This document shows, in pieces, positions 1 through 10,217 of a stretch of 64,000 bases of DNA; the first letter of the stretch is position 1, and every line of letters begins with the position of its first letter. This DNA comes from Lycium barbarum. Its lineage: Eukaryota; Streptophyta; Magnoliopsida; Solanales; Solanaceae. The stretch is taken from the NCBI RefSeq assembly GCF_019175385.1, contig NC_083337.1, forward strand, positions 19,763,885 to 19,827,884. The letters are read 5' to 3'. A model generated the notes under the pieces. It searched no databases and was not told the origin of the DNA. It was given only the letters and a program-made list of their open reading frames with translations. The translations under genes and the position numbers were made by a program.

Positions 1-266
1 TACTCAAGCCACACTTTAAAAACCCGTAGGTCAACCACATTTTGTGGATTTTTAATACCTGGTTGCCTAACACCTTTCGTGGGGAATCACCTGAAACCTT
101 ACGCTAACTCTGGTACTAAATAAGGTTTTCATAAATAATAACCTTAAAATAGATTTTCCTAATTTTCATAAATAAATCAGACGGTGACTCTAAAAATAGT
201 AAACTCAAAAAGAGTCCAAAATTATGAAGTAGTTTTTTATGCCTCGCGTTAAAGTGAACGGTAACA
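1..266 (+). repeat. Ogre-1: 3' end of 5' LTR
   Basis: This is the last part of an Ogre/Tat-type LTR, ending in CA at 266, two bases before a primer-binding site. Its text resembles the matching end of the minus-strand Ogre LTR (36325-36405 joined to about 45954-46130 in reverse): a shared gaagtag...cctcgc...gtga block, then a terminal TTACA or TAACA. The upstream part of the LTR lies outside the window. Confidence 0.7.
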
Positions 267-268
267 GA

Positions 269-286
269 TGGCGACTTTGCTGGGGA
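269..286 (+). other. Ogre-1 primer-binding site
   Basis: TGGCGACTTTGCTGGGGA starts two bases after the LTR end. It differs by one base from the TGGCGACTCTGCTGGGGA primer site I associate with Ogre elements, which prime from tRNA-Arg. It fixes both the LTR boundary and the + orientation. Confidence 0.75.
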
Positions 287-859
287 TATGAAATAGGTTC
301 CAATTATAAGGGTTTCAATATGTGTGGCTTATTTGTAATTATTTTTTTAAGTGTTTAATTCTCTCTATATATAAATTGTCATGTCATGCATATCATAAAA
401 CTCTATCAAAAGTCAAAAAGTTGCATGGTTTCAATGGCGACTATGTGGGCTCGCAGTCCATCCTTCACTAATAACCAAATATTTTCTTTGGAACACGTTG
501 ACGACGTAGTTGGTTCGTCGTCTTCCAACGGTCAACAATGGTTCAGCTTGAGTAGTTCGCTCGAGTCCTTGTCATTTGCAAAGCCCACTCTAGTTTGCAT
601 AGGATAGAGCGAAGCAAAATCCCTATACTTAGCGGATACTTACCTAGGATGGCTTAAATATTTGAGACGTATTTAAGTCCATTAGAAGACTACCTTTGTG
701 TCAAAAACGGTCTATGACCCAAAGACACCGCATCCAAATATATGCTAATTGGAAAAATGATTGTGCTTTATGTGGTTAAACCATTTTCTTTGGGAGGGGG
801 GGGGGGGGGGGGAATTAACCGTGTTCTATTTTGTAGATGCCTTCCAACCTGAAATTTGA
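287..859 (+). other. Ogre-1 untranslated leader
   Basis: This is the stretch between primer site and ORF1. It holds a 73-codon open frame (386-607) with no family resemblance, low complexity around SSSSNG, and no homologue elsewhere in the window, so I treat it as leader. A pure run of 17 G at 796-812 follows. I see no other coding or structural signal. Confidence 0.5.
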
Positions 860-2319
860 CATGGTCCTTGAAACTCCCTAATTGTTGAAGATATGGTGAG
901 CTGAGTTAGACAACAAAGGAGAGTCACTAATTGTTTAGGACATTTACCTTCCCTTATGACTATGAAAGGATGTAGGGAGTTGATTGAAGTACCTACCGGA
1001 TACTGGGACTGTGATAGAATGGTGTTTAGATTTGGTGCTGTAAAGTTGACCCCCACTTTGGAGGAGATGCAAGACTGCATAGACAAATATAGGATATGTC
1101 TATGCAGTATAAGAAGAAGAACAAAACCTGATCACAATCTCTTAATCTCAAAAAAACCACCTCTGCCAAAATCATGAAGCTACTCTCTCTACCTAATGCC
1201 AAATGGATCTTCGGACCAATTGTAGCCTTTAGGGACTTTATTACCGTTTTGGAGTGAATAAAGGATTCGTAGATTACTTCATAGAATTCCAAACCTACAA
1301 AGATTGGAAAGCAACCCGATCCTTCGCCTTTGCCATATGTCTGTTAGGAACCATGGTCTTCCCCCCAAGCATATATCTCTCCATTGATATCCATATCATT
1401 TCAGTAACCCAGCCATCTTTTATGGCATAACAACAAGTAGAGAAACTAAATATTTTGACTTGGTCCCCGTCATCCTTGCCGATATGTACCGAGCCTTAGG
1501 AAAATGCTGAAAACAACATAAGAAGGATGACCTTAAGTCCCATTGTCCAAATTTTGGAAACCAAACCAAAGAGGGGCGGGCTTGATCTTTTCGAGGCTTA
1601 GGGAAGACAACATACAGTGGATGTTCCAAGAGTTCATATCTGAGAGAGTTGTGGTTGAAGGAAGGAAATGCCCTTTCTTACCGCTCATGAGGATTAGAGG
1701 GATTCACACTTATGCACCTGTTAGAGTCTTAAGACAGATCAAAAAAAGACAAGAGATAACCCAAATAGGGAACATGTGTAGGTATATAGTGGACTATGAG
1801 GAAGACAAGCTTCGAAATGTTAGAGAGATCATCCGAGAGTGGAACAGTCGATTGATATGGTATCTTGAGACCATTGCCCAAGATAGGTTTCATCCTGGAT
1901 GCGACGAGGATTACAAAGATTGGTTAAGGGAACATTTACAAGTCACCCTCGCCCACAGACCCAACCTCTACCATTGCGTCCAAGATAATGATTCCAAAGC
2001 TGTACTCAAGATGCGCCTAATCCAAAGGTAAGTTGATGATAGGGATGCCAAATACTTGGAGACGATAGGGTATGGCAAAGCCACCATAGCTAATTTGACC
2101 CAAGAGTTGAAAATTATCAATGGGTGCCTGGAAGAACTTGATGCTCAGATAATGGAAGCAATGAACAAGACCGTGCTGCTGACTTTTAGGGAGAAAGGGT
2201 ATTTGATGGACTCATTGCTGACATTGACTCATCTTAGGATTCAGACCGCCCTTCAAAGGGCCAAGAAGGCTTGGACTGACAGAGGATCATCATTTGACAC
2301 TGGAGGCCACTTTTGCTGA
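860..2319 (+). pseudogene. Ogre ORF1 remnant (DUF7745-like)
   Basis: This is the decayed first ORF of Ogre-1, the extra reading frame Ogre elements carry upstream of gag; its biochemical role is unknown. The order of conserved blocks fits DUF7745-like proteins: MVFRFGAVKLTPTLEEM (about 1019-1069), a KW.F/LLG...FP region near 1200-1370, then KFWKPNQRGAGLIFSRL and PLMRIRGIHTYAPVRVLRQ (1549-1740), and a WNSRL...YKDWLREH block to about 1950. A coiled-coil-like tail follows (ANLTQELKIINGCLEELDAQ, about 2089-2148). At least three frameshifts and several stops break it; the longest open pieces are 1543-2031 and 2056-2319. Assignment rests on motif pattern and on position behind an Ogre primer site. 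Placing this domain in Ogre ORF1 is from memory and should be tested by profile search. Confidence 0.6.
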
Positions 2320-2736
2320 TTTATTTTTATTGCTTATTTATAGCCCGTTGTTGGCTTAATCATCTTTTGTAACCCTTTGGGGAGTATTATTATTAATGAA
2401 ATCATGATTATGTTGGCAATGGTTTGACTTAACAATTGGCACAATCAAGTCAAACGATTAGAATGGCCTTTGTGTAAAAGGGGATTAAGACGCAGGTAGT
2501 TTCTTTATTTCATTTATATGATTATGTGATTGTGTGATGACATGCTTATGTGTTTTCATACATTTAGTACGAACATGATTGATCCGTCATTTTGATTAAT
2601 TCCAACGGAAATACACAGAAAACACCCAGAAATTACCAAAGAGCATCACCTCCCAAATATGTCCCACTTACCTAACCCATTTGCCTCTTTTGAAAGGCTG
2701 AATTGGTACCGTGGACGTTCAAGATATCCAATGTCA
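2320..2736 (+). other. Ogre-1 AT-rich spacer
   Basis: This is AT-rich sequence between the two recognisable pieces of ORF1. It is stop-dense in all frames and resembles nothing else in the window. It may be decayed coding sequence or a real spacer. Confidence 0.3.
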
Positions 2737-3025
2737 TCAATCTAGTCAGTGAGGAAGAGATCGAAGACTCACTTCAAGAGAAGATCAACAGGTTGAAGAG
2801 AAAGATCAACTGGTTAAGGTAAAAATCAAGGACGCTGACCAAATCTTGGATTTAGTGAGCATTCCCCCAAAGGGAACCACCGAGGATGAGCACTACAATG
2901 ACAATCTCTCCGATGAAGTAAAGAGCATGGTGAAAAGCTACGTGCCTCCCATAAGGAAGTTTGAGACGTCCGAGGGAGAAACTGAAATGCCCGAGGAAGA
3001 AATCGAGCCCTCTGAGGAAGAGTGA
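2737..3025 (+). pseudogene. Ogre-1 charged C-terminal remnant
   Basis: This is a short coding-like stretch in two frames: EEEIEDSLQEKINRLKRKIN, a coiled-coil-like segment (2749-2808), then after a frameshift DLVSIPPKGTTEDEHYND and an acidic tail ending GETEMPEEEIEPSEEE before a stop at 3023-3025. The heptad-like and glutamate-rich composition suits the C-terminal part of a structural retroelement protein. I cannot name a domain. The Ogre copy ends about 150 bp further on, where a Tekay LTR begins, so gag and pol of Ogre-1 are missing. Confidence 0.4.
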
Positions 3026-3174
3026 AGTAGGCCATCTAAAAAGGAAACAACAGCTTCCTCTGCTACAATCGTTGAGCTTGAGCTGGAGCATCAGATCCAC
3101 ATTGGGGCTATTTGGATTGTACTCCCTCCACGCCATTAAGAAAGAAGGTGTATCATCCTGTAAATTCGAATCGG

Positions 3175-4681
3175 TGTGAATGTGTTAAATGAATGTTACC
3201 GTGACATTTTAGCCATATGAAGTCCCATTGGGATGATTTTGGGTGGGAATAGTTGTTTTGGAATCAAGACGGATAGTGACGTGCACAAGATTTGATAGAA
3301 TCGACAAAGTTTTTGATAAGTCTATCTTCTAGCCCGATTTAGTGAAAATCCATTGGGAATTTGAGAAAACATCCCCATGAAAGTTGTATCCTTTTGAAAT
3401 ATATTTCCATCCATATATAGTGGAGGTCAAATAGACATATGTACAAAAATATATGGCCATTTTACAGAAAGGTCACATTGTAGTCCGCCGGATAAGCGTC
3501 CGCGACGCATAACGTGAATGGGACGCAAATGGCCCTTTGTGATGCATTTCCCAGTGTATTTGGGCCAAATTTTCCATCCTGCAATTTCCAACTTTCTATT
3601 TCAAAGGTGCGTTAGCATTTACCACCGCAGAAGGCCATCTGTGGTATAGATACCAACGCAGACACACCGGAGGTTCATTAAAATCGCGCTTTTTCAAAAT
3701 TTTATTCCATTTTTCAGTTCTCCAAACCTTAGCACGACTTTTCTCTCCTCTCCTCATCTTCTCACATCAAGGTAGGTATCTCCCATGTATTCCTAAGTAA
3801 TTCTAACACTTATACGTGAATTTTTAACAAGATTCTACATTACAATCTTAGGGTTTTTAAGAAAACCCTACTCAAGTTTTCAAGTACAAATTCGTGGGGT
3901 TCTTCTTCAAAAGTTCAGACTTTTTCTTAAAGTTTTTGATCAAATAAGGTATGTAGGGCTTCTATCCATGTGTGGGAACATTATTGTTCTTCTCCATGCC
4001 ACGTATAATCCATGAAACACGTTTCGCTTCAGAATCAAGATTATGCTTTAGTTCATGAAATCCCTAAATACATGTAAAACTATATAACATGCTTCTTTTA
4101 TAGCTTCATTAATTGTATTCATGAAACGTCATTTTGATTTTCATGAACCTGTTCGTAATCCCTGAATGGCAATGTTTGAATTCCATGGGTTGTTAAACAC
4201 AAGTCCTGAATCATTATACTCAATTCCATGAAATTCTGCATGTTTCTATGTTTCATACAAGTTATACTATGTATCTATATTTATGTTATATTACACTTAC
4301 AAATCATGTTTATGAAATCCATTGGCTTCTAAGCCAACTATATTCATGTTTATGTTTTGAGAGTTGCGCAGATTACTGAGAAGGTTTAATACCAGAAACT
4401 ACGTATGCCAACATAGCATAAGGATCGCTCCACCTAGTTAGGAAGATTTCTTCATGTTTACCCATTGCGGGTTATTTTATGGATCCATTCATGTCTCGTA
4501 TCCCGGTAAGGTACAAGATGGATTAGCTGATCAGGCAGAGATCAGACGCCATGTGCTGACGTAGTAGTTACATGTCGGTTATACTAAGGCTCTCTGATAT
4601 GTCATGACATATTTTAATGATTCGAAAAACCTTACTAAAAGAACCAGAATACTACTACGTATCTCAATGTCTGAGTATCAG
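3175..4681 (+). repeat. Tekay-type LTR fragment (copy D)
   Basis: From TGTGAATGTGTTAAAT onward the text parallels the LTR at 14164-16353: a gtgacattttag block, gaagtcc..tcgggatga, ttgagaaaac..gaaagttgta, and the following aaggtatgta stretch. It begins abruptly after Ogre-1 and is cut at 4681 by a solo LTR. A cluster of GC-rich short inverted words lies at about 3480-3680. No internal region is attached, so this is an LTR fragment. Confidence 0.55.
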
Positions 4682-7075
4682 TGTCACGACCCAACCTGCC
4701 TTGACTGGCACCCACACTAACTCCTAGTGGGCGAACCAACACATAAGTCATCTATTCATTCAAGTTCGTTTTTATATTAGCAAATTCAATTAGTTATTCC
4801 TCATTCAAGCACAAGATAATCAAAATAAGTCATGCCATAAAGGAATGAAGTAAATGCGGCAGTCCTAACTATTACAAAACCCCAAATTTTGAAAGTCAAC
4901 GTACAAGGACCCTAATCTAAAACATGTCTAAGGAATGAAATATGTCTTACAATAGCCACAATGTCTGGAGTAGAAATAGACATCATAAAGAAGATTTTCG
5001 GGCGGCCTAGCATGGATAGAAGCTCACCATAAAATCTGTCAGCAACAGCCTCACGCTAGATATGAGGACGGGTAGCAGTCTCTGGATCATAATCTGCACT
5101 CAAAAGAATGCAGCAAGGTAGTATCAGTACAAACACTATGTACCGGTAGATATCATAGGCCGATTAAGATTAGTATCATACATACATCATAAAATCAATA
5201 AAATAGATAATTCAGCCAACAACACGAAATCAGCAATCCAACAATAAGTCAACCAGGAATATTAAGAATTACGTCATCCAAAGATATCACGAATCAAATC
5301 AACAGAAACAATAAACGAGGACAAGCCTACCAACAATAACCATAATTTCGTTGTACACACATGTTAACGATGTCATTGCTCAGTAGTCATGACTTGCAGG
5401 GGACCCATGGTGTTCATGTACCATTTGTTTCGGATACTCATCGAACCCGAGCATAAATGCTCCACTCCGAAAAGAACCTCAGACGCGGTCCACATCAAGT
5501 ACCAGTTGTTTCCGGAACAAACCTCGGACCACGAGCCCATAATCTAGGTCACATCCTCATTTCAGTCAACTATGCCTTTTCATAAATCTATATATAATAG
5601 TATTTCTTGCCCTCTTATTATCAATGCTCAAATCATCATTTTGTATCACAATTTCACTAAGAAGATCATATTAACTTCTCATCACAACAACATCAAACTG
5701 TAGATTCAACACACATGAATAGTGGCGCGAAGCCTACACAGTCACTCAATCAATTGCATATAGGAGATCAACCACACATATCATGTTTAAAGACTAGACA
5801 TGCTTTCTCCTATTGAATTCACAACACATACAATCAACTGATCAAATTCTGACTCAAGTAAACCGTAACCTACCTTAAACGTAGAGCTGGAACAACGCGA
5901 ATCACTCTGCTATAGCTTGTCCCTTTCGTAGACTCAGAACGCTCAAGTCTAGAAATTAGAATGCTCAATGAGTCACAACTAATCTAGTCACAAAATTAAT
6001 TCAAGAATACCTTTTCCTTCAACCCCATTCCAATGGGTGAATGACTTCTAGGTGTAAAACAACCTAACAATGGCCTTAGTAACCACTAACCATCAATTTA
6101 TAACAATATTTAATCAATCATATCAATTACAAGCAGTTCCCATGGTCAAGATACCATTTTTATGAAACCTTAAGTCTCAATTCACTTAATTCATGACTCT
6201 AATAATTCAATTCTTGATTAAGAGGAGTTAACCCAAGTAATTAGACCATAAATAAGTGATAACAATCATGGCCCATCAATTATAGAAGGTCTATTAGGTT
6301 CCAGGGTTACTATTACTAATTCACCATTGAAGACCCATAAAAGGGATGATAATCATGAAGAAGATAACGTAATGATTGAAGGGAATCGGTGAGACTTACC
6401 TCTCAAGAATATTATTGCCCTAGCTTGGAATTTCACCCTAGGTGCTTGTGGGGAACTGTGTTAGAGTTTTGTCAACAAAAAATTCGGAACTAAGTGTTTA
6501 AAACACGGTTACTGTTTTCTGTCAACCGCTACAGCGGTCATTTCGCCGCTGCAGCGATCTCACTATAGCTGGCACTTGCAAGCTATAGAGGACCAAAAGA
6601 AATCTGACGTCCGCTATGGCGGCCATAGCCCGCTATAGCGACATCGCCATAGCGGGCCATTGCCCGCCACAGTGGACACAATGAACAACGGTTTCCCGCT
6701 TGTGGCGAGAGGCCTGCCAGTACAGCGGTACCACCACAGCGATACTACTGACGTAGTGAGTACGAAATGTTTCCCAATTTTTCACTCTATCACCTAACAT
6801 TTCATCCGAGGCCTCACAATCATAAACAAACATACACATAGACATAAAAACACCATACAAATTTACCCGTGGCCTCAGAATTCCCAATGGAGCTCTAATT
6901 GTCTACGTCGCCCCCCGATGGACTCAACAACAAATAAACCAACAATCACAAACAAGTCAAGTTTTCAGTTCTTAGACTTACACAATCGAGTTTCTATTAG
7001 CTCGTCTTACCACTGGGAAGATTATATTGGTGGGGTGATCCTATATTTTTCATAATGATTGGGAGGGTCGTTACA
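4682..7075 (-). mobile_element. Solo LTR, Tekay-type, 2.4 kb
   Basis: Edges are TGTCACGACCCAACC at 4682 and GGGAGGGTCGTTACA ending at 7075, so the unit starts TG and ends CA. Flanks are ATCAG (4677-4681) and CTCAG (7076-7080), a five-base target duplication with one mismatch. Length and edge sequence match the full Tekay LTRs at 36406 and 43517, which lie on minus, so I infer the same strand here. No primer site or coding region is present, as expected after LTR-LTR recombination. The near-inverted edges mimic a DNA transposon, but size and flanks fit an LTR better. Confidence 0.7.
6526..6745 (-). promoter_or_regulatory. Palindromic word array (CCGCTATAGCGG type)
   Basis: Imperfect palindromes of the form CCGCTATAGCGG recur at 6526, 6546, 6561, 6580, 6611, 6630, 6644, 6664 and 6696, mostly 15-20 bp apart. 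The array lies 330-550 bp from the LTR start in minus orientation, the region expected to be U3. No strong TATA box is visible after it. Confidence 0.5.
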
Positions 7076-7080
7076 CTCAG

Positions 7081-7761
7081 GGGAACAAATGCAGTATCTG
7101 GGTAAGGGATCTGGTCCTTAGAGGGAATACAAAGGATGTCGCTTTGTCATTATCATAAAGGGGAAAATTAATAAGAAATGAAGTGTTTTAATGACATGAC
7201 AAATCCTAAGGAACCAGATACAATTATATTTACCTGTCTAAACTTGGTTAACCGTATGATATCTCATATGCTGCTATTCTAACATGCTCCTTGAAGGATC
7301 AGATGCCTGTAGGACTTGCTCATATATGAGAGACCAGATATGGTAATTTAGAAGGACCGGATGGGATCAGGTCTCTATCCTACTCAGCCAACGGCGTAGC
7401 TGTAGAGCTACTGATAGTGTAGCCAGTACTTACAACTTGTTCGAAGAACAGATAAGGGACCAGGTTCCTCCAGATAAAATTCATGTTCACTGAAGTGTTG
7501 AAAGTCCAAAACCATAGCTGTAAAGTATACTGCTGAATAGTACAATGCAGCTGTACAACATCACCTCAGCAAGGCCAATTGATTAATGGTCCAAATCTCA
7601 TGAATGGTCATCTCTACTCTCTCTCTCTCTCTCTCTCCCCTTGCATATAAGACATCATCTTCCCTTGAGAAGACTCATTTTTGCACAATCCAAAAATACT
7701 CCATCCTAAGTGCAATTCTCCACCTTTCAAGGTGTTCCTCAAGAACAGAGCAATTCATAGA
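7081..7761 (+). repeat. Copia-like LTR fragment
   Basis: This block differs from the surrounding gypsy text. It has recurrent GACCAG/GGACCAGG words, a CT microsatellite (7611-7636) and a TATA-like gcatataag at about 7642-7650, an arrangement I associate with solanaceous copia LTRs. No copia primer site or coding region follows; Tekay pol text begins near 7762. Family assignment is weak. Confidence 0.35.
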
Positions 7762-10217
7762 ATGACCATTCATGAAGCACTCATAGAATGGCAGAGCAAT
7801 TCAGTAATACCCAGGGGTAGATTTATTTCCTATCTCAAAGCTACAAAGATGATTTTCAAAGGGTATGTTTATCACTTAGTCTGAGTCAGGGATACAGATA
7901 CCCAGACCCTAACACTCCAGTCAATACCCATTGTCAAAGTGTTTCTAGAAGTCTTTTCAGAGGATCTTCTCAGAGTCTCTCCCAATAGGGAGATTAGACT
8001 TTAAAATTGATTTACCTCCTAGCACTAAGCCGATTTCTATTCCTCCATATAGAATGGCTCTAACAGATTTGAGAGAGTTAAAAGCACAATTGAAGGACCT
8101 TCTGGATAAGGGTTTTATTAGGCCAAGTGTCTCATCTTGGGGCGCACTGGTCTTGTTTGTCCGAAAGAAGGATGGGTTCTTGCATATGTGCATTGACTAC
8201 TGTCAGTTGAACAAGGTTACCATCAAGAACAAGTATCCTCTCCCTATAATCCATGTTTATTTGACCAACTTCAAGGTGCCCAGTGTTATTCTAAGATTGA
8301 CCTCAGATCAGGGTACCATCATTTGAAAGTCAATGAAGTTCATATTCCTAAAATAGCCTTTAGAACTTGTTATGGGTGCTTTGAATTTTTGGTGATGTCG
8401 TTTGGGTTGACAAACGAAACAGCAGCTTTCATGGACCTTATGAATTGAGTCTTTAAGCCCTATCTTGATTTGTATGTTATCTTGTTCATCGATTATATAT
8501 TAGTGTATTCCTGTAGTGAGGATGACCATGCAGAGCATCTCAAGATTGTGTTGTAGACACTTCAGGATCGCAAGCTCTATGAAAAAATTTCTAAGTGTGA
8601 ATTCTGGTTGAAATCAGTAGTGTTTTTGGGCCATATCATCTCAGGCGAAGGCGTGAAGGTTGATTCTTAGAAAATAGAGGCAGTGAAGTATTGGCCTATA
8701 CTAACCTCAGCATCCGATATAAGAAGTTTCTTGGGTTTAGCAGGCTATTACAGCCATTTTGTAGAGAGAGTTTCCTCTATCCCGGCTCCTTTGACTAGAC
8801 TAACTCAGAAGAGGGTCAAGTTTCAGTGGTCAAACGCTTGCGAGAAAATTTTTGAGGAGTTGAAGAAGAAGTTTACTTCAGCTCCAGTCTTGACGCTATT
8901 GGAAGGAACCAAAGGGTTCGTTGTTTATTGTGATGCTTCAGGGGTTGGCCTTGGGAGCGTGTTAATGCAGCACGGTAAGGGTATAGCCTATGCATAATGA
9001 TAGCTCAAATGTCACGAGAAAAATTATCCGACTCATGATCGTGAGTTATCAGCTGTGGTATTCGCGCTAAAAATCTTGCGTCATTATATATATGGAGTTC
9101 ATGTTGACATTTTCACAGATCACAAGAGTTTTCAGTACATCTTCATGTAAAGATAGCTGAATCTTTATTATTGAAGGTGCCTCAAATTTCTCAAGAATTA
9201 TGATGTTGATATCCTCTATCATCCAGGGAGAGCAAATGTTGTACCCGATGCTCTCAGTCGGTGTTTTATGGGAAGCTTAGCTCATGTTGAGGCAGAAAAA
9301 CAATCTATGATGACTGTAGTCCACCGCTTAGCAAGTCTAGGAGTTCGACTTCTAGACTTTCAAGATGGTGGTGTAGTTGTTTAGAACAGGGTTGAATCCT
9401 CTTTAGTGGCCGAAGTGAAGGAAAAGAAATTTAGTGATCCCTACTTATTACAGCTGAAGGAGGGGATTCATAAACAAAAGACGATGACTTTTGAACAAGG
9501 GGGAGATGATGGTACTTTGAGGTACAGAGGCAGACTATGCGTTCCAGATGTAGATGGGCTCATAGAGTGGATTATGTCTGAAGCCCACAATTCCAAGTTT
9601 TCCATTCACCCTTGTTACAAAAAGATGTATAATGATCTTAAGGAGATTTATTGGTGGAACGACATGAAAAAGAACGCAACAGATTTTATGGCTAAGTGTC
9701 CAAATTGTCAACACGTGAAAGCTGAACACCAGAGGCCTGTTGGTTTGGCTTAGAGAATAGAAACTCCCATTGGGAAATAGGAGATGATAAATATGGATTT
9801 CATAACAAGTTTACCTCGATCGTTTCGGAAGCATGATTCAATTTAGGTGATTATGGACAGACTTACCAAGTCAGCTGAATTCTTGCCAGTAAAGACTACG
9901 GATTCAACAGAAAATTATGCTAAGTTATACATTTAGGAGATCGTCCAATTGCATAGCACTCCTTTGTCCATCATTTCAGATCATATTGCTCAGTTCACAG
10001 CAAAATTTTTGAACTCCTTTCAGAAAGGAGTGGGCACAAGGGTGAGCCTCGGCACAACTTTTCATCCTCAAACAGATGGCCAGGAAGAGCGTAGCATTCA
10101 GACTCTTGAGGATATGTTGAGGGCGTGTGTTATCTATTTTAAAGGTATATGGGATGATAATCTACCCTTTATTGAGTTTTTTTAATAATAATAGCAAACA
10201 CTCTAGTATCAAGATGA
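7762..10217 (+). pseudogene. Tekay pol fragment, copy C (RT-RNaseH-integrase)
   Basis: This is the remnant of a chromovirus polyprotein that would copy element RNA to DNA and integrate it. It enters just after the protease ([12 protein letters not shown]), then shows RT blocks ([38 protein letters not shown]), RNase H ([20 protein letters not shown] near 8929-8988) and the integrase HHCC region (9580-9730, ending CPNCQ). It stops at [19 protein letters not shown] and NNNSKHSSIKM. The RT active-site pair reads FIDY at 8485-8496, so the second Asp is lost. Many stops are present, including TAG at 8668-8670. At about 10217 it passes straight into gag of copy A, so its integrase end, 3' LTR and the next gag start are missing. 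Confidence 0.85.

Noticed and set aside
386..607. Small secreted or unknown protein of 73 residues
   Set aside because: It lies in the Ogre-1 leader, with low-complexity composition, no signal peptide and no second copy.
4682..7075. Terminal inverted repeats of a DNA transposon (TGTCACGACCC / GGGTCGTTACA)
   Set aside because: Full Tekay LTRs in this window have the same kind of near-inverted edges. Length, TG...CA ends and a five-base flank repeat fit a solo LTR, and no transposase is present.
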